Source: an uncultured Sphaerochaeta sp. (GTDB lineage Bacteria; Spirochaetota; Spirochaetia; Sphaerochaetales; Sphaerochaetaceae). Taken from it: a stretch of 64,000 bases of DNA. Shown piece by piece: positions 25,982 to 36,900 of the stretch (its first letter is position 1; the number at the start of each line of letters is the position of its first letter). The DNA lies in the NCBI RefSeq assembly GCF_963677315.1, contig NZ_OY781940.1, forward strand, positions 124,001 through 188,000, read 5' to 3'. The translations under genes and the position numbers were made by a program. The notes beneath the pieces are model-generated. The model saw nothing but the letters and a program-made list of their open reading frames with translations. It searched no databases and was not told the DNA's origin.

Positions 25982-28861
25982 TTAAATCTTGCCAAGCTCC
26001 TTCAAGATCTTCTCAGGTGAGAACGGCCAACTGCGCATCCAAACTCCTACTGCATCGTGTATGGCGATGGCGAGTGCTGGAGCTGCTCCGTTGGTTGCGA
26101 TCTCACTGATGGATTTGGCTCCATAGGGGCCTACCTCATCATTGATATCGATCAGGACCGCCTTGAAGTCCTCTGGCTGTTCATCAATCATGGGGACTCC
26201 ATACTCACTCAGTTTTGCATTGATACATACACCATTCTCATCGAGGAGCATCTGCTCATAGAGCGAATGCCCGACGGACTTCAGTGCTGCACCATACATC
26301 TGACAGAGTGCCAATTCCGGATTGATCGGGGTACCGGCATCCTGCAGAGCATAGTACTTCTGTACCTTTACCTGGCCGGTTCTGACGTTGACCGCAACCT
26401 GCACAAAGTGAGCACCGTAAGGGATGGAGTTGTGGTTCGTGGTAAAGGAACCTTTTCCCATCACCTGACCGCGACCTGTACCGGTAAGCGCATCATGACT
26501 GAGCTTTGCGTAATCAAGTGTCTTGCCACTCTTGGTACTGTACACCTCGCCAGGAGAGCGAAGGATCAAATCCTCTGCTTTCTCTCCCATCTGATAGGCT
26601 GCCTCATCAAGCAGATTCTTCTTCAGGTCCTGTGCAGCCTTGTAGCTTGCACCACCACTGAAGTAGGTTCCGCTTGAGGCATAAGCACCTGTGTCAAACG
26701 TACAGCTGTCGGTATCACCACTGGTAACGGTCACCCTGTCCAAAGGCACACAGAAGGCTTCACTGATCATCTTTGCGCTGATGGTATCCAACCCGGTACC
26801 CAAATCGGCGCCGCCACTGAATATCTGGAATGTTCCATCGGTCAGCAGTTTAGCCCATGCATTGGAGTGGTCGAGGCCGGGCAACCCGCTTCCCTGCTGG
26901 ATCATGGCAAAACCCTTGCCGATTCTCCAGTCGGGGTCCTTGGATTCAACTTTCTTGCCCCACTCGATCATCTTTGCACCCTGGGTAAGGGCTTGTTCCA
27001 AGCCACATGAACCGACGGGTACCACATTTCCTTCACGGCCTTCGCCGAGGCCCTTGAGAATCTCAAGCATGTAGCCTGGTTCAACCTTGTTCTTCATGGC
27101 CATGTCGTAGTAATCGATTCCCAGCTTTTCAGCAAGCTCCGCCATACAGGTCATCAGTGAGTAGGTCCCCTTAGGGGCTCCATAGCCCTGGTAGGCTCCT
27201 GTAGGTGGAATGTTTGTGTAATAAGTGATTACATCAAACTTCATGTTGTCGCACTTGAGCAAAGGCAAGGTCTTGCTACAGGCATTCATCGGGACAGTAA
27301 GACAGTGGTTGCCGTATGGTCCGGTATTGGCCCTGACATCCATATACACGGCTGTGATTGTGCCATCCTTCTTTCCGCCCATCTTGACGGTCATCCGCAT
27401 CGGGTGACGAGTGGAGTTTGCGATAAACTCTTCCTCACGGGTATTGCGGTAGTAGATTGGTTTTCCGGTTACCCAAGTGGCATATCCTACCAGATCCTCA
27501 ACCAATATATCCTGCTTGCTGCCATACCCACCGCCAACACGCTCCTTGATGATTCGAATCTTGTTCTCAGGAATCTGACAGACCCAAGAGACAATTCTTC
27601 TCACATGGTAGGGAACCTGGGTGGAGGCATTGATAACCAATCTTCCACCATCAATCCTAGCATAGGCAAGGTGTGGCTCAAGGGGAGTACACTGGATCTG
27701 ACTGGTCTGGTAGGTTCTTTCGACCACTGCATCAGCTTCCTTGAACCCCTTTTCCACATCACCGATCTGGCCATGGGCTGCTGAGGCAATATTTCTTCTG
27801 ATATCACCATGCAGAGGGAACTGATAGACAACCTTTCCATCCCTGGGATCGGCTTCCTTGTTGTACTCTTCCAAATTCTCGGGAGCACCACTGCGATACT
27901 CTGCCACCCCGTTATGAACACGAGGGGCCCCTTCTTCCATTGCTTCCTCGACGGTGAAAACCGGCTTGAGTACCTCATACTCCACCTTGATCGCAGAGCG
28001 AGCAGCAACTGCCTGTTCATAGGTTTCTGCAACGATTGCTGCTACACGGTCACCCACATGCCTAACCTTCCGGTTGAGCAATCTTCGATCGTGTGGACTG
28101 GGTTCTGGATTCCCCTGCCCAGCCTGCATATAGAATACATCAGGACAGTTCTCATGGGTGATGATAGTGACCACGCCTTCCATCGCCAGGGCTTTCTTGG
28201 TATCGATCTTCTTGATGTAAGCATGGGCGTATGGGCTGCGAAGGATCACCATTGAGTGATAGCCCGGCAAAACCCTGTCCTCAACGAAGCTAGCTTCGCC
28301 TGCAACCAGTTGCGGTCCATCGACCTTTCCCTTTGGCTTTCCAACATAGGTCAGCTCATCTCTAAAGGAGGGAGAAATTTCGCTCTTGTATTTTCCATCC
28401 TTCATTCTTTCCAGAGCCAACTTCACTGCTAGATAGTAGTGTTCATAGCCTGCATCGCGTATAAAGATACCACTGAGTACCTGATTGATTTGTTCCTTGG
28501 TAGGATTACTCTCATGTTCAAGCAACCAAGTCAGAAGCAACGCTGCAGCAGGTGCATTGTAAGCACTCTGTACAACGCCTGCATCGATCATGGCCTGCTG
28601 GATGACATTCAGACTTCGACTGGTACCCATTGATTCAGCGGTCTTGATCTCAGCACCTTCAGCCTGAAGAGCCAACATCAAATTGGCATACACAGGAACG
28701 TCATTGAAAATAACGGTATCACTGCCTGCAAAGCCTTCCTTATCATCACTGTCACGTACGCTGGTATACCCAAGGCGAACGAGCATTTCGCGCAAGCTTT
28801 CTGACTGCTTGCAACTTACTGTATGTTTCTTACCGTTAACGGTACAGACAATTTTGTTCAT
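25982..28861 (-). CDS. xdhD: Molybdenum hydroxylase XdhD/YgfN-type
   Basis: A 959-residue fusion of a ferredoxin-like domain (1 to about 165) and a molybdopterin domain, the same layout as E. coli XdhD (956). All Fe-S cysteines are missing: the first cluster loop reads KEGFAGSDTVIFNDVPV and the second QSAYNAPAAAL with SGIFIRDAGY, where xanthine dehydrogenases have Cys. The molybdenum part is intact, with KERVGGGYGSKQDIL, PTGAYQGYGAPKG, and GPYGAKSISEI near the end (active-site Glu region). ATG 28861 overlaps the ygfM stop. Likely hydroxylates a purine or purine-like substrate; electrons may pass through YgfM and YgfK (inference). Confidence 0.92.
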   Translation of the reverse strand: MNKIVCTVNGKKHTVSCKQSESLREMLVRLGYTSVRDSDDKEGFAGSDTVIFNDVPVYANLMLALQAEGAEIKTAESMGTSRSLNVIQQAMIDAGVVQSAYNAPAAALLLTWLLEHESNPTKEQINQVLSGIFIRDAGYEHYYLAVKLALERMKDGKYKSEISPSFRDELTYVGKPKGKVDGPQLVAGEASFVEDRVLPGYHSMVILRSPYAHAYIKKIDTKKALAMEGVVTIITHENCPDVFYMQAGQGNPEPSPHDRRLLNRKVRHVGDRVAAIVAETYEQAVAARSAIKVEYEVLKPVFTVEEAMEEGAPRVHNGVAEYRSGAPENLEEYNKEADPRDGKVVYQFPLHGDIRRNIASAAHGQIGDVEKGFKEADAVVERTYQTSQIQCTPLEPHLAYARIDGGRLVINASTQVPYHVRRIVSWVCQIPENKIRIIKERVGGGYGSKQDILVEDLVGYATWVTGKPIYYRNTREEEFIANSTRHPMRMTVKMGGKKDGTITAVYMDVRANTGPYGNHCLTVPMNACSKTLPLLKCDNMKFDVITYYTNIPPTGAYQGYGAPKGTYSLMTCMAELAEKLGIDYYDMAMKNKVEPGYMLEILKGLGEGREGNVVPVGSCGLEQALTQGAKMIEWGKKVESKDPDWRIGKGFAMIQQGSGLPGLDHSNAWAKLLTDGTFQIFSGGADLGTGLDTISAKMISEAFCVPLDRVTVTSGDTDSCTFDTGAYASSGTYFSGGASYKAAQDLKKNLLDEAAYQMGEKAEDLILRSPGEVYSTKSGKTLDYAKLSHDALTGTGRGQVMGKGSFTTNHNSIPYGAHFVQVAVNVRTGQVKVQKYYALQDAGTPINPELALCQMYGAALKSVGHSLYEQMLLDENGVCINAKLSEYGVPMIDEQPEDFKAVLIDINDEVGPYGAKSISEIATNGAAPALAIAIHDAVGVWMRSWPFSPEKILKELGKI

Positions 28862-29691
28862 TGTGCACCTCCTTTGAGAAATGCAGAGAAGAGCTGCCCC
28901 ACCCCTTCACTGGCTATATAGCGCTTGTAATCGGAGCTGCCAGTCATATCGTCCACGACCTCAATGTCATGTCGCACAGCAAGCTGTACATCCTCTCTTG
29001 TGGTCAACTCACCGTTCTCGATGGAATTCTCCACCTTCTCCAATCGTTGGACACCTTTTCCGTATACAGCAACAAAGACCCGTACGTGGTCTATGACCTG
29101 CTCACTGTCCTTTGTTGCACTGAATCCAACGGTTACCGCAGCACGGTTCTGACTGCTCATTGCATACCGCACAGTTCCCACATACCGGTCATCCTTGGAG
29201 AGGCTGACAGCCAACAACAAGGTACCTGCAAACTGCTTATGATAGGCATGGTATTCTCGGATGGGGATATTGTCCTCACTGTATACTCCCTTTTCGGTCA
29301 GATTGGCCGTAAGAAGCCGAGCACGGCTTGCAATCAATGCGGGAGCAAGATAGGAGTGGTCACTCATCAGTGCAAGATTGCCTCCGATGGTGGCCATATT
29401 ACGCTTGGTGAAGGAACCACAGAAATGAGCAGCATCCTTGAGCCATGAAGGGATCAATGGTGATTCAATCAGCTGCTGCAGCGTCACCATGCTACCAATC
29501 TTGATGGTGGAACCTTCATCAGTGATGGTATCCAAACCAAGCTTGGAGAGGCTGATGGCAGTCTGGCCCTCAACGGTTGAATGAAGACGGTTGATCTCCG
29601 TCCCCCCTGCATAAAACACACTCTTGGTGTTTGAACGCTTCTTGTTCAGAGCGTCTTCAGTAGTATTCGCTATGAGATATTCCTGTATCAT
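28858..29691 (-). CDS. ygfM: FAD-binding subunit of the molybdenum hydroxylase, YgfM-like
   Basis: A 277-residue protein of the FAD_binding_5 type found with XDH-family enzymes. The FAD region has FYAGGTEINRL near residue 27 and NMATIGGNLALMSDHS near residue 95. The C-terminal CO-dehydrogenase flavoprotein domain ends SSDYKRYIASEGVGQLF. ATGA overlaps join it to the deaminase before and xdhD after, so these three are one translational unit. Confidence 0.88.
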   Translation of the reverse strand: MIQEYLIANTTEDALNKKRSNTKSVFYAGGTEINRLHSTVEGQTAISLSKLGLDTITDEGSTIKIGSMVTLQQLIESPLIPSWLKDAAHFCGSFTKRNMATIGGNLALMSDHSYLAPALIASRARLLTANLTEKGVYSEDNIPIREYHAYHKQFAGTLLLAVSLSKDDRYVGTVRYAMSSQNRAAVTVGFSATKDSEQVIDHVRVFVAVYGKGVQRLEKVENSIENGELTTREDVQLAVRHDIEVVDDMTGSSDYKRYIASEGVGQLFSAFLKGGAQ

Positions 29692-31076
29692 ACAGCCTCC
29701 TCTTTGGCAGCTTGACCCATCATACGCTTGCTGATGGCATTTGCCTTGTCTGCAAGTTCCTGCTCGTCATATCCGACCAGCTGCCCGTGATCGACTACAA
29801 CCTTCCCATTAATGATTGTATAGTCAGTGTTGTGATTGGTGCCGCAGAAAAGCAAGCTTGCAACTGGATCACTTTGACTTCCCGCATAGGGTAAAGTGGA
29901 AACATCAAAGATTGCCAGATCGGCAGCCCACCCTTCTTCCAGGCGGCCAACGTTCGAGAAATTGAGCGCTTTTGCACCGTTTTCTGTTGCCATGGTAAAT
30001 GCCTCATTGGCACTCAGTGCATCAGAACCATATTTCACCCGTTGCAGAAGCATTGCCTGACGTACCTCAGCAAGCATATCCGAGCTGTCATTGCTGGCAC
30101 TTCCATCTACGGCAATCGCTACATTGATGCCCATCGGCAACATCTCGTTGACTCGGCAGATACCACTACCGAGGCGCATATTCGAGGACGGGCAATGGGC
30201 AATATGGGAACCTGTCTTTGCAAGGATTTTCAACTCTTCATCATTGAAGTGGATTCCATGTGCATAAAAGACATCATCCCCGATAAGGTTACACTCCTGC
30301 ATAAGAGCAACAGGACGCATCCCATACATCTCCTGGCAGAAATCAGCTTCGTCATAGGTCTCACAGAGATGGGTATGCAATCGCACTCCATACTTCCTTG
30401 CAAGTTCAGCGGTCTTTGTCATCAAATCCTTGGTGACACTGAAGGGACTGCAGGGAGCGAGGGCTATCTTGTGCATGGCATCAGGAGCACTGTCATGGTA
30501 GGTCTTGATGCATCGCTCACTATCAGCGAGGATCTCATCCTCAGTCTGTACAACGCTGTCGGGAGGAAGTCCTCCGTCCTTCTTGCTCAAACTCATCGAG
30601 CCTCTTGTGGGACTGAAGCGCATTCCCAGGGTATCCGCTGCTTCAAATTGAAGGCCCATCAGATCGCCCTTGAATGAGCGGGGATAGAGGTAGTGGTGGT
30701 CAGTGGTAAGCGTACATCCGGTCTTCATCAGCTCAGCCATTGCAAGCATTGATGAGTAATAGACTGCTTCCTCATCCACATATTTCCAAACCTCATAGAG
30801 GAATTTCAACCAATCGAAGAGCTTTGCATTCTGCACAGCAGGATGATTTCTGGTTAATGTCTGGTAGAAGTGATGGTGCGTGTTTACCAAACCAGGGATG
30901 ACCACATGGTTTGAGCAGTCGATGGTACGACCCTTTGCGGGAGCAGCCAATCCACCCCCAGGAGCAATCTTGGCGACCTTGTTGTTTTCGATCAACAAAT
31001 CAGCGCCCCAATATTTCTTTCCATCAAATGTGGGTTGTAGACAGTAGATGTTCTTCAAGAGAAGCGAGGAACTCAT
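29688..31076 (-). CDS. 8-oxoguanine deaminase-like amidohydrolase
   Basis: Metal-dependent deaminase of 462 residues. Its motif PGLVNTHHHFYQTLTR (about residue 65) and TTDHHYLYP match 8-oxoguanine deaminases, which make urate from 8-oxoguanine; HTHLCETYDE and HCPSSNMRLGSG complete the site. Guanine deaminase or another aminohydrolase is an alternative. ATG 31076 follows AAGGAG by 10 bases; the longer frame from 31115 has no ribosome site. First gene of the unit that includes ygfM and xdhD. Confidence 0.85.
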   Translation of the reverse strand: MSSSLLLKNIYCLQPTFDGKKYWGADLLIENNKVAKIAPGGGLAAPAKGRTIDCSNHVVIPGLVNTHHHFYQTLTRNHPAVQNAKLFDWLKFLYEVWKYVDEEAVYYSSMLAMAELMKTGCTLTTDHHYLYPRSFKGDLMGLQFEAADTLGMRFSPTRGSMSLSKKDGGLPPDSVVQTEDEILADSERCIKTYHDSAPDAMHKIALAPCSPFSVTKDLMTKTAELARKYGVRLHTHLCETYDEADFCQEMYGMRPVALMQECNLIGDDVFYAHGIHFNDEELKILAKTGSHIAHCPSSNMRLGSGICRVNEMLPMGINVAIAVDGSASNDSSDMLAEVRQAMLLQRVKYGSDALSANEAFTMATENGAKALNFSNVGRLEEGWAADLAIFDVSTLPYAGSQSDPVASLLFCGTNHNTDYTIINGKVVVDHGQLVGYDEQELADKANAISKRMMGQAAKEEAV

Positions 31077-31386
31077 GCCTGTATATCTCCTTCTTCCTGC
31101 AAGGACACGACACAAAGACGTCGGTGCTACACTTGCAATACTTTATAAGGACGGCATGCGGGTAGTTCCGCAAGGAAGGAGTGGAGAAGGAAGGGGGCAA
31201 CTCCACAACCTTGGTTCTTTCAATATACCCTGCAGGCAGAGCCCCTTTTGCACCTGCCGGGCTAGTTCCTGTATTCCACCATTATCTTATGAGATAAACA
31301 ATGAAACACCATAAGCTCCAAACAGCCACAAGGCGTCAATCCCTGTGGCTGCAGTATACCATATGTAGCGAGTGCTATTCTACGTA
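31077..31386. other. 310-base gene-free gap between ygeY and the deaminase
   Basis: I see no gene. It should hold the promoter of the deaminase-ygfM-xdhD unit (minus strand), but no convincing -35/-10 pair was found. It contains the stem-loop at 31323-31351, a GGCAG/CTGCC stem near 31230-31262, and no GCAAC repeat. Confidence 0.4.
31323..31351 (-). terminator. Stem-loop after ygeY
   Basis: CAGCCACA / TGTGGCTG form an 8-bp perfect stem with a 13-base loop, about 36 bases beyond the ygeY stop. On the minus strand it is followed by TTTGG only, so it may be a weak terminator or an RNA-stabilising hairpin. Confidence 0.5.
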
Positions 31387-32601
31387 CTACTTCTCCAAGG
31401 AATAGGGAAGCATTGCATAGAATGCTGCACAGATCTCAAGGTCATCCACGCGGTTGATTTCGTTCGGTGCGTGAGCCTGTGACTCATCACCAGGGCCAAA
31501 ACCAATAGCAGGAATCTTATGACGACCAGTGGTAGCAACCAAGTTGGTGGAGAAAGTCCACTTGTCAACTACGGGCTTCTTTCCAAAGAGAGCCTCATGG
31601 CCGGCAACACCAGCTTCTACCAGTGGGTGATCTGCGTCGATCTTCCAGGTGGGGAAGTACAGCTCTTGGGAGTACTCCTTCTTGGTCCAACCAATCTTCT
31701 CATAGTTGGGCATCTCGACAACGATTGACTCTGGATCATCACCGGTTGCCTTGCTGATGTACTCACGAACCTGCGAGATTGCAAGGTCTGCATCCTCACC
31801 CCAGGTAAGACGGCGGTCAAGGTAGAGCATTGCATAGTCTGCAACAGCGCACTGGCTCGGTCCCTTTACATCCATCTGGCTGACGGTGATGGTACCTTTT
31901 CCAAGGAAGTTCTCTGCATCCGGCTTAAGGTCCTTGTTCAACTGCTCGATTGCAAGAGCTGCCTTTGCAGCCTTGTAAGCAGCACTTACACCACGCTCTG
32001 GAGCACTACCGTGACAGGAAATTCCCCTGAGGATTACCCTGATCTCCATGCGTCCGCGGTGTCCACGATAAAGGCGGCAGGTTGTAGGCTCAGTGGAAAC
32101 AACGAGGTCGGGTCTGAAGTTCTCTTCCTCGATGAGGTACTTCCAGCACATACCATCACAGTCTTCTTCCATGACGGTGAAGGTGAAATAAGCGGTATAT
32201 TCACCACTGTAGCCGAGCTCCTTCAGGATCCTACCGGCAGTGATCATGGAAGCTGCACCACCCTTCTGGTCACTGGAACCGCGTCCCCAGACCTTTCCGT
32301 CCTTGATCTCACCACTGAAAGGATCGAAATCCCAGTTCTTCAGGTTTCCAACCTCAACAGTATCGATATGGGCATCGAAGGCAATCTTCTTGGGACCATT
32401 GCCAACGCGGCCGATGACCGAGCCCAAACCATCGATATACACTTCATCAAAGCCAGCTTCTTCACAAAGGGTTACGATGAGACGACATACATCCTCTTCC
32501 TGGGAGCTATAGCTCTTGGTCTGAACCATCTTTGAGAGATTCAATGCCGTGTAGTCACGATACTCGGCAGCCTTTGCTCTAATTTGTTCTTGAATTGTCA
32601 T
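31387..32601 (-). CDS. ygeY: M20-family hydrolase YgeY
   Basis: Zinc amidohydrolase/peptidase of 404 residues. The metal site is shown by AFDAHIDTVEVG, GRGSSDQKGGAASM and the catalytic EEDCDGM. YgeY-type proteins accompany YgeW and SsnA in purine catabolic clusters and act on a late open-chain intermediate, not necessarily a peptide. Lies 52 bases after ssnA on the same strand. Confidence 0.9.
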   Translation of the reverse strand: MTIQEQIRAKAAEYRDYTALNLSKMVQTKSYSSQEEDVCRLIVTLCEEAGFDEVYIDGLGSVIGRVGNGPKKIAFDAHIDTVEVGNLKNWDFDPFSGEIKDGKVWGRGSSDQKGGAASMITAGRILKELGYSGEYTAYFTFTVMEEDCDGMCWKYLIEEENFRPDLVVSTEPTTCRLYRGHRGRMEIRVILRGISCHGSAPERGVSAAYKAAKAALAIEQLNKDLKPDAENFLGKGTITVSQMDVKGPSQCAVADYAMLYLDRRLTWGEDADLAISQVREYISKATGDDPESIVVEMPNYEKIGWTKKEYSQELYFPTWKIDADHPLVEAGVAGHEALFGKKPVVDKWTFSTNLVATTGRHKIPAIGFGPGDESQAHAPNEINRVDDLEICAAFYAMLPYSLEK

Positions 32602-32653
32602 GTTACATTACCTCTTTCGTTCTCTATTCTCTTCTTCGTCGTAATCGAACCGG

Positions 32654-33976
32654 TTACGGAGCGATTGTATTTACTGTATCCCAAACGCGCTTAGCTACTT
32701 TTGCTGCCTCGTCATAGATCTTCTGTACATCAAGGCCTGGGAACTGATGGTTTTCCATCACCAGCTTTCCATTAATGATGACGCTTTCCACACAGTTGCT
32801 GCTCATGCCCCATACAAAATGGGTTGCAGCATTGTCTGCTACCAGAGGGGTTGGTGCATGGTAGTCACAGATGGTCAAATCAGCCTTATAACCGGCAGCA
32901 ACCTTACCGTACTTCCCGTCAAAATACTTCTCAACCAACTGGTTTCCACGGCCCATGGCAGTCACAAAATCTGCGGGCCACCAGGAACCACCCTGATCCT
33001 TGTGCTTGAAGAATGCAATCTTGAGCTCTTCAAACATATTTCCACCACAGCCATCGGTTCCAATGACCAAATTATCGACCTTCTGGATCTGCTTGAAGTA
33101 ACCAACATTGTTGTTCATGTTGCTGCGTCCATTGTGTGCAAGGAACGTACCATGAGCGTTGATCTTTTCCACCTCAGCCTCACTGAGCCAAAGCCCATGA
33201 ACAAGGAGAGAGTTATCAGTCAGAAGTCCAAATTTCTCCAATCGGTCAACGATATCCAGATGGTACTTATGGTGGCTGTGCACCACATCGTACTTGTCCT
33301 CTGCAACATGGAGATGAAGGCCTGCACCTGTCTCTGCCATTGCCTCTCCCATAAGCTTCAATCCAGCATCAGGGATGGTGAACGGGGCATGTCCCCCGAT
33401 CATTCCACGAACCAGGGAACTGCTCTTGGCGGCCATGGCAAAACGAAGGTTCTCCTCGACGCCTGCTTCAACCTCTTTCATTCCACCATTTCTATCGGTG
33501 ACTTCATAGCAGGTAGCTCCACGCACCCCAACTTCTTCCATTCCCTTGGCAATAGTATCCAAGGATCCTGCAATATATGAGGGGCTTGCATGGTGGTCGA
33601 TACAGGTGGTGGTACCACTAGCGATGGCGTCGATCGAGCTGATCAGGGAACTGTAGTAACAAGCTTCCTCATCAAGTGCACGGTCGATACGCCACCACCA
33701 CTCCTTCAGAATCTGAATGAAGTCAGTCTGTGGACCTGCAGAGGCAAGCATGCCTCTGGAGAGCCCTGAGTAGTAGTGGTGATGGGAACAGACATTGCCG
33801 GGAATTACGGTCTTCCCTCTCCCATCGATAACCTTGTCTGCATGTATAGTCTCTGCTGCACCCTTGCCTACCTTGGTGATGACATCATCGACGATGACGA
33901 TGTCAACTCCTTCCTGCACCTCAAAGGGCGGCTGGGTCTGCATGATCCGGGTTTGTTTAATTACCGTTGTAGCCAC
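32654..33976 (-). CDS. ssnA: Putative aminohydrolase SsnA
   Basis: Amidohydrolase of 440 residues. Metal-binding motif PGNVCSHHHYYSGLSRG is near residue 55; others are CIDHHASPSYI, HLHVAEDKYDV and GTDGCGGNMFEE. It matches E. coli SsnA, part of the ygfK-xdhD region. Start GTG 33976 is supported by AAGGAGG 6 bases before it and by a 10-base gap to the ygfK stop. The added N-terminus from 34006 would overlap ygfK. Confidence 0.92.
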   Translation of the reverse strand: MATTVIKQTRIMQTQPPFEVQEGVDIVIVDDVITKVGKGAAETIHADKVIDGRGKTVIPGNVCSHHHYYSGLSRGMLASAGPQTDFIQILKEWWWRIDRALDEEACYYSSLISSIDAIASGTTTCIDHHASPSYIAGSLDTIAKGMEEVGVRGATCYEVTDRNGGMKEVEAGVEENLRFAMAAKSSSLVRGMIGGHAPFTIPDAGLKLMGEAMAETGAGLHLHVAEDKYDVVHSHHKYHLDIVDRLEKFGLLTDNSLLVHGLWLSEAEVEKINAHGTFLAHNGRSNMNNNVGYFKQIQKVDNLVIGTDGCGGNMFEELKIAFFKHKDQGGSWWPADFVTAMGRGNQLVEKYFDGKYGKVAAGYKADLTICDYHAPTPLVADNAATHFVWGMSSNCVESVIINGKLVMENHQFPGLDVQKIYDEAAKVAKRVWDTVNTIAP

Positions 33977-33986
33977 TTGTTCCTCC

Positions 33987-36900
33987 TTACGCTTCCACGT
34001 ACCCAAGCAGGTAGCTGTATGAGGTGTATACCTCTTCGATCAAGGCGGCAACCTCATCAGTAATGCCTTCCTCTTCCCCTACCAGGATACCGTCTGCGTC
34101 CATCTCGCACTCGTAGGTTTTCCCATCGAGGCGAACCAGGATATCCTCACCTTCTGCGAAGAATCCACTGTTCTCTGAGTTCTCAAAATCATCCTTCCGG
34201 CTGAAGAGCGTGAACTTCTTGCGATAGGGACCGCCATCATAGGGACAGAACGTTTCACAGTTGCCGCACTCGTTGCAGTATGCATCGAGGTGAAGGATCT
34301 GGAATGGGTCTGCAAACAACCCAAGGTTCCTTACATCGATTGCAACATTGGCGCGGTTCGGACATACATCCACACACTTATTACAGAGGTAGGAGCATTC
34401 CATACAGCGAGCAGCCTCAGTTGCTGCAAATTCCTTCTCACCGAACTCCTTCGAAGAGAGAATTTTGCTCTTCTTGTCAGTTACGTCTGCAAAGAACTCA
34501 TTCTCATCATTTTCGAGTTGAACCCTCTCTTCGTCGCTCATCTCTTCTTCTTCAAATGCATCATCATCGTCATCGTGGTCATGGTCACAATGCTCATCGT
34601 GTACATGCTCGCTCTCTTCCTCTTCAGGACCAAGCACCTTGTCGATGGCGGCTTCAACCGCAGAACGAGCACTTGCGATACACCTTACCACAGTGGAAGG
34701 ACCACTCTGGGCATCACCAATGACGTATACATCCGAAACTTCAGACTCCTTGGTCTCCTCATCCGCCTTGGCCCAACCCTTCTCGTTGACAGGCACTCCG
34801 TACCAAGTAAGTTTCTCTGTATCAGCATGTTCACCAATTGCAGTAATCATGGTGTCTGCTTCAATGGTGAAGGTCTCTTCGGTAGCCACGGGTCTTCGTC
34901 TTCCGCTGGCATCCATTTCACCGAGTTCCATCTTTCGGACGGTGAGCATATTGCCATCAAAGCGTTCAGGATTTGCAAGGAAGATGAACTCAACATTCTC
35001 ATCCTGTGCCATTCCATACTCTTCATGGTCGGCCGGCATCTCCTTCTCCGTTCTTCGATAGATTACCGAAACCTTCTCAACACCCTTGATCCTGGTAGCG
35101 GCACGTGCGCTATCCATTGCAGTGTTTCCACCACCGACAACCACAACATGCTTGCCAAGGGAAAGGGTTGATGGATCTTTTCTGAATGCAGAAAGGAAGG
35201 AGAGAGAAGGTCTTACCCTGCTCCGGTCCCCCTGCAAGGGGATATCATTGTCTACTTCGCTTCCGATTGCGTAGAAGATACGGGAGTAACCTTGAGCACG
35301 TAGTGCTTCTACGGTCATTTTCTCTGCATCTACTCCATAATTGAACTGTACGCCATGAGCCTTGATGAATTCGACATCACTTTCAATTGCTTCCACAGGA
35401 AGGCGGAATCCAGGGATGACATGGCGAACCACACCACCTGCACTCTCTTCCCTTTCGAAGACAGCGGTATCGAAACCTGCTCTCGCAAGGAAATATGCTG
35501 CTGAAAGTCCGGCAGGACCTGCCCCAACAACTGCTGCCTTGATCTCAGCTTTATCAGTCGGGCCTTCCCAGAGCTGCTTGTACTCTTCAAATCCGTTCTC
35601 TACTGCAATACGCTTCATATCACGGATACGAACTGCTCCCTCATAATCCATGCGGGTACAGTGCAGCTGGCACTGGTGGTCACAAATGTGACCAGTGATG
35701 GCAGGAAGTGCGTTCTTGTCGTAGATGACAGCCAAGGCCTCCCCATAGCGTCCCTGACCAACCAGCTGTACATACTCAGGTACGTCCTGATGAATCGGGC
35801 AAGCAGTTTGGCAAGGTGCAACATAGCAATCAAAGAGAGGAAGTTTCTCACCGATCTTCACGGTGTCGGTTCCTCTGAAGTCTTTTTCAGCTACGGCATA
35901 CTTACCCGCTCGTGCATCTTCTGAAAGCTTCTCGAGTTTCTTGACATCAATGCCATCCATCTTCCAGGCATCACTCTCTTCAAGGATTTCCACAAGCTGT
36001 TTCATGCGGGTGTAGCCACCTGGCTTGAGCATATCGGTTGCCAGGGTAATTGGCCTGATACCACTCTCAAACAAGGCTTTGATCGTAAAGGCATTGGCAC
36101 CACCACTGTAGCTGATGGGAAGCTTGCCGTTAAATTCCTTGCTGAGCTTAAGTCCCACAGTTGTGGAGATAGGAAGCAAGGTACGACCTGACATGTACAT
36201 CTCACCACCAGGGAGTACTCCCTGGTCGTTTACTGATCCAAGGGTGTTGGTCAGTTTTACACCGAAGCCCCTGCCCTCTTTCTTTGCGAGGTCAACCAGG
36301 CGATGCAACATGGCAATTGCATCAGGGTATTGCAGATCGTGCTCAAAGCTTTCCTTGCTGATGGTAAGGTAATCAAACCCGAGATCATCTAGGATTTTTC
36401 GAACTGTATCAAATCCAAGCAAGGTTGGATTGAGCTTTACAAAGGTGTCTACCTTCTTCTCTGTCAGCATATAGCTGCAGATGGCTTCAATTTCTTTTGG
36501 CGGACATCCATGCATGGTACTGAGCGTGGTCGACGGGCTGATATTCCAGCTGATCTTCTCAGTGATGCCTTTAAGCTTCTTCTCGAGCCCTTCCCAAGGA
36601 GTGCCTTCGAACAAACCCTCTTCGATCAGTGCTTCCAGCTCATGCAAGTACTCAGCAAAGCGTTCATCTTTGCGTGCATCAATCATGGAGTCAATGAATT
36701 TCTGCATCTTCTCTGTCTTGATGCCTTCAAGGTTGTAGCCAACAGACATATTAAAGATAAAGGAAGGCTTCTCGAACTTTCCTTTCTGCATCACTGCTTC
36801 CAGCAGATGCAGGATAATCCAAGCTTTTGCATACTCGTCCCATGCTTTGGGAAGGGTAAACTCACTGGACCACTCAACGTTGTATCCTTCATCCCGTGCA

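Noticed and set aside
34290..35171. Long antisense frames inside ygfK
   Set aside because: ygfK aligns end to end with its family; the antisense frames have no start sites or motifs.
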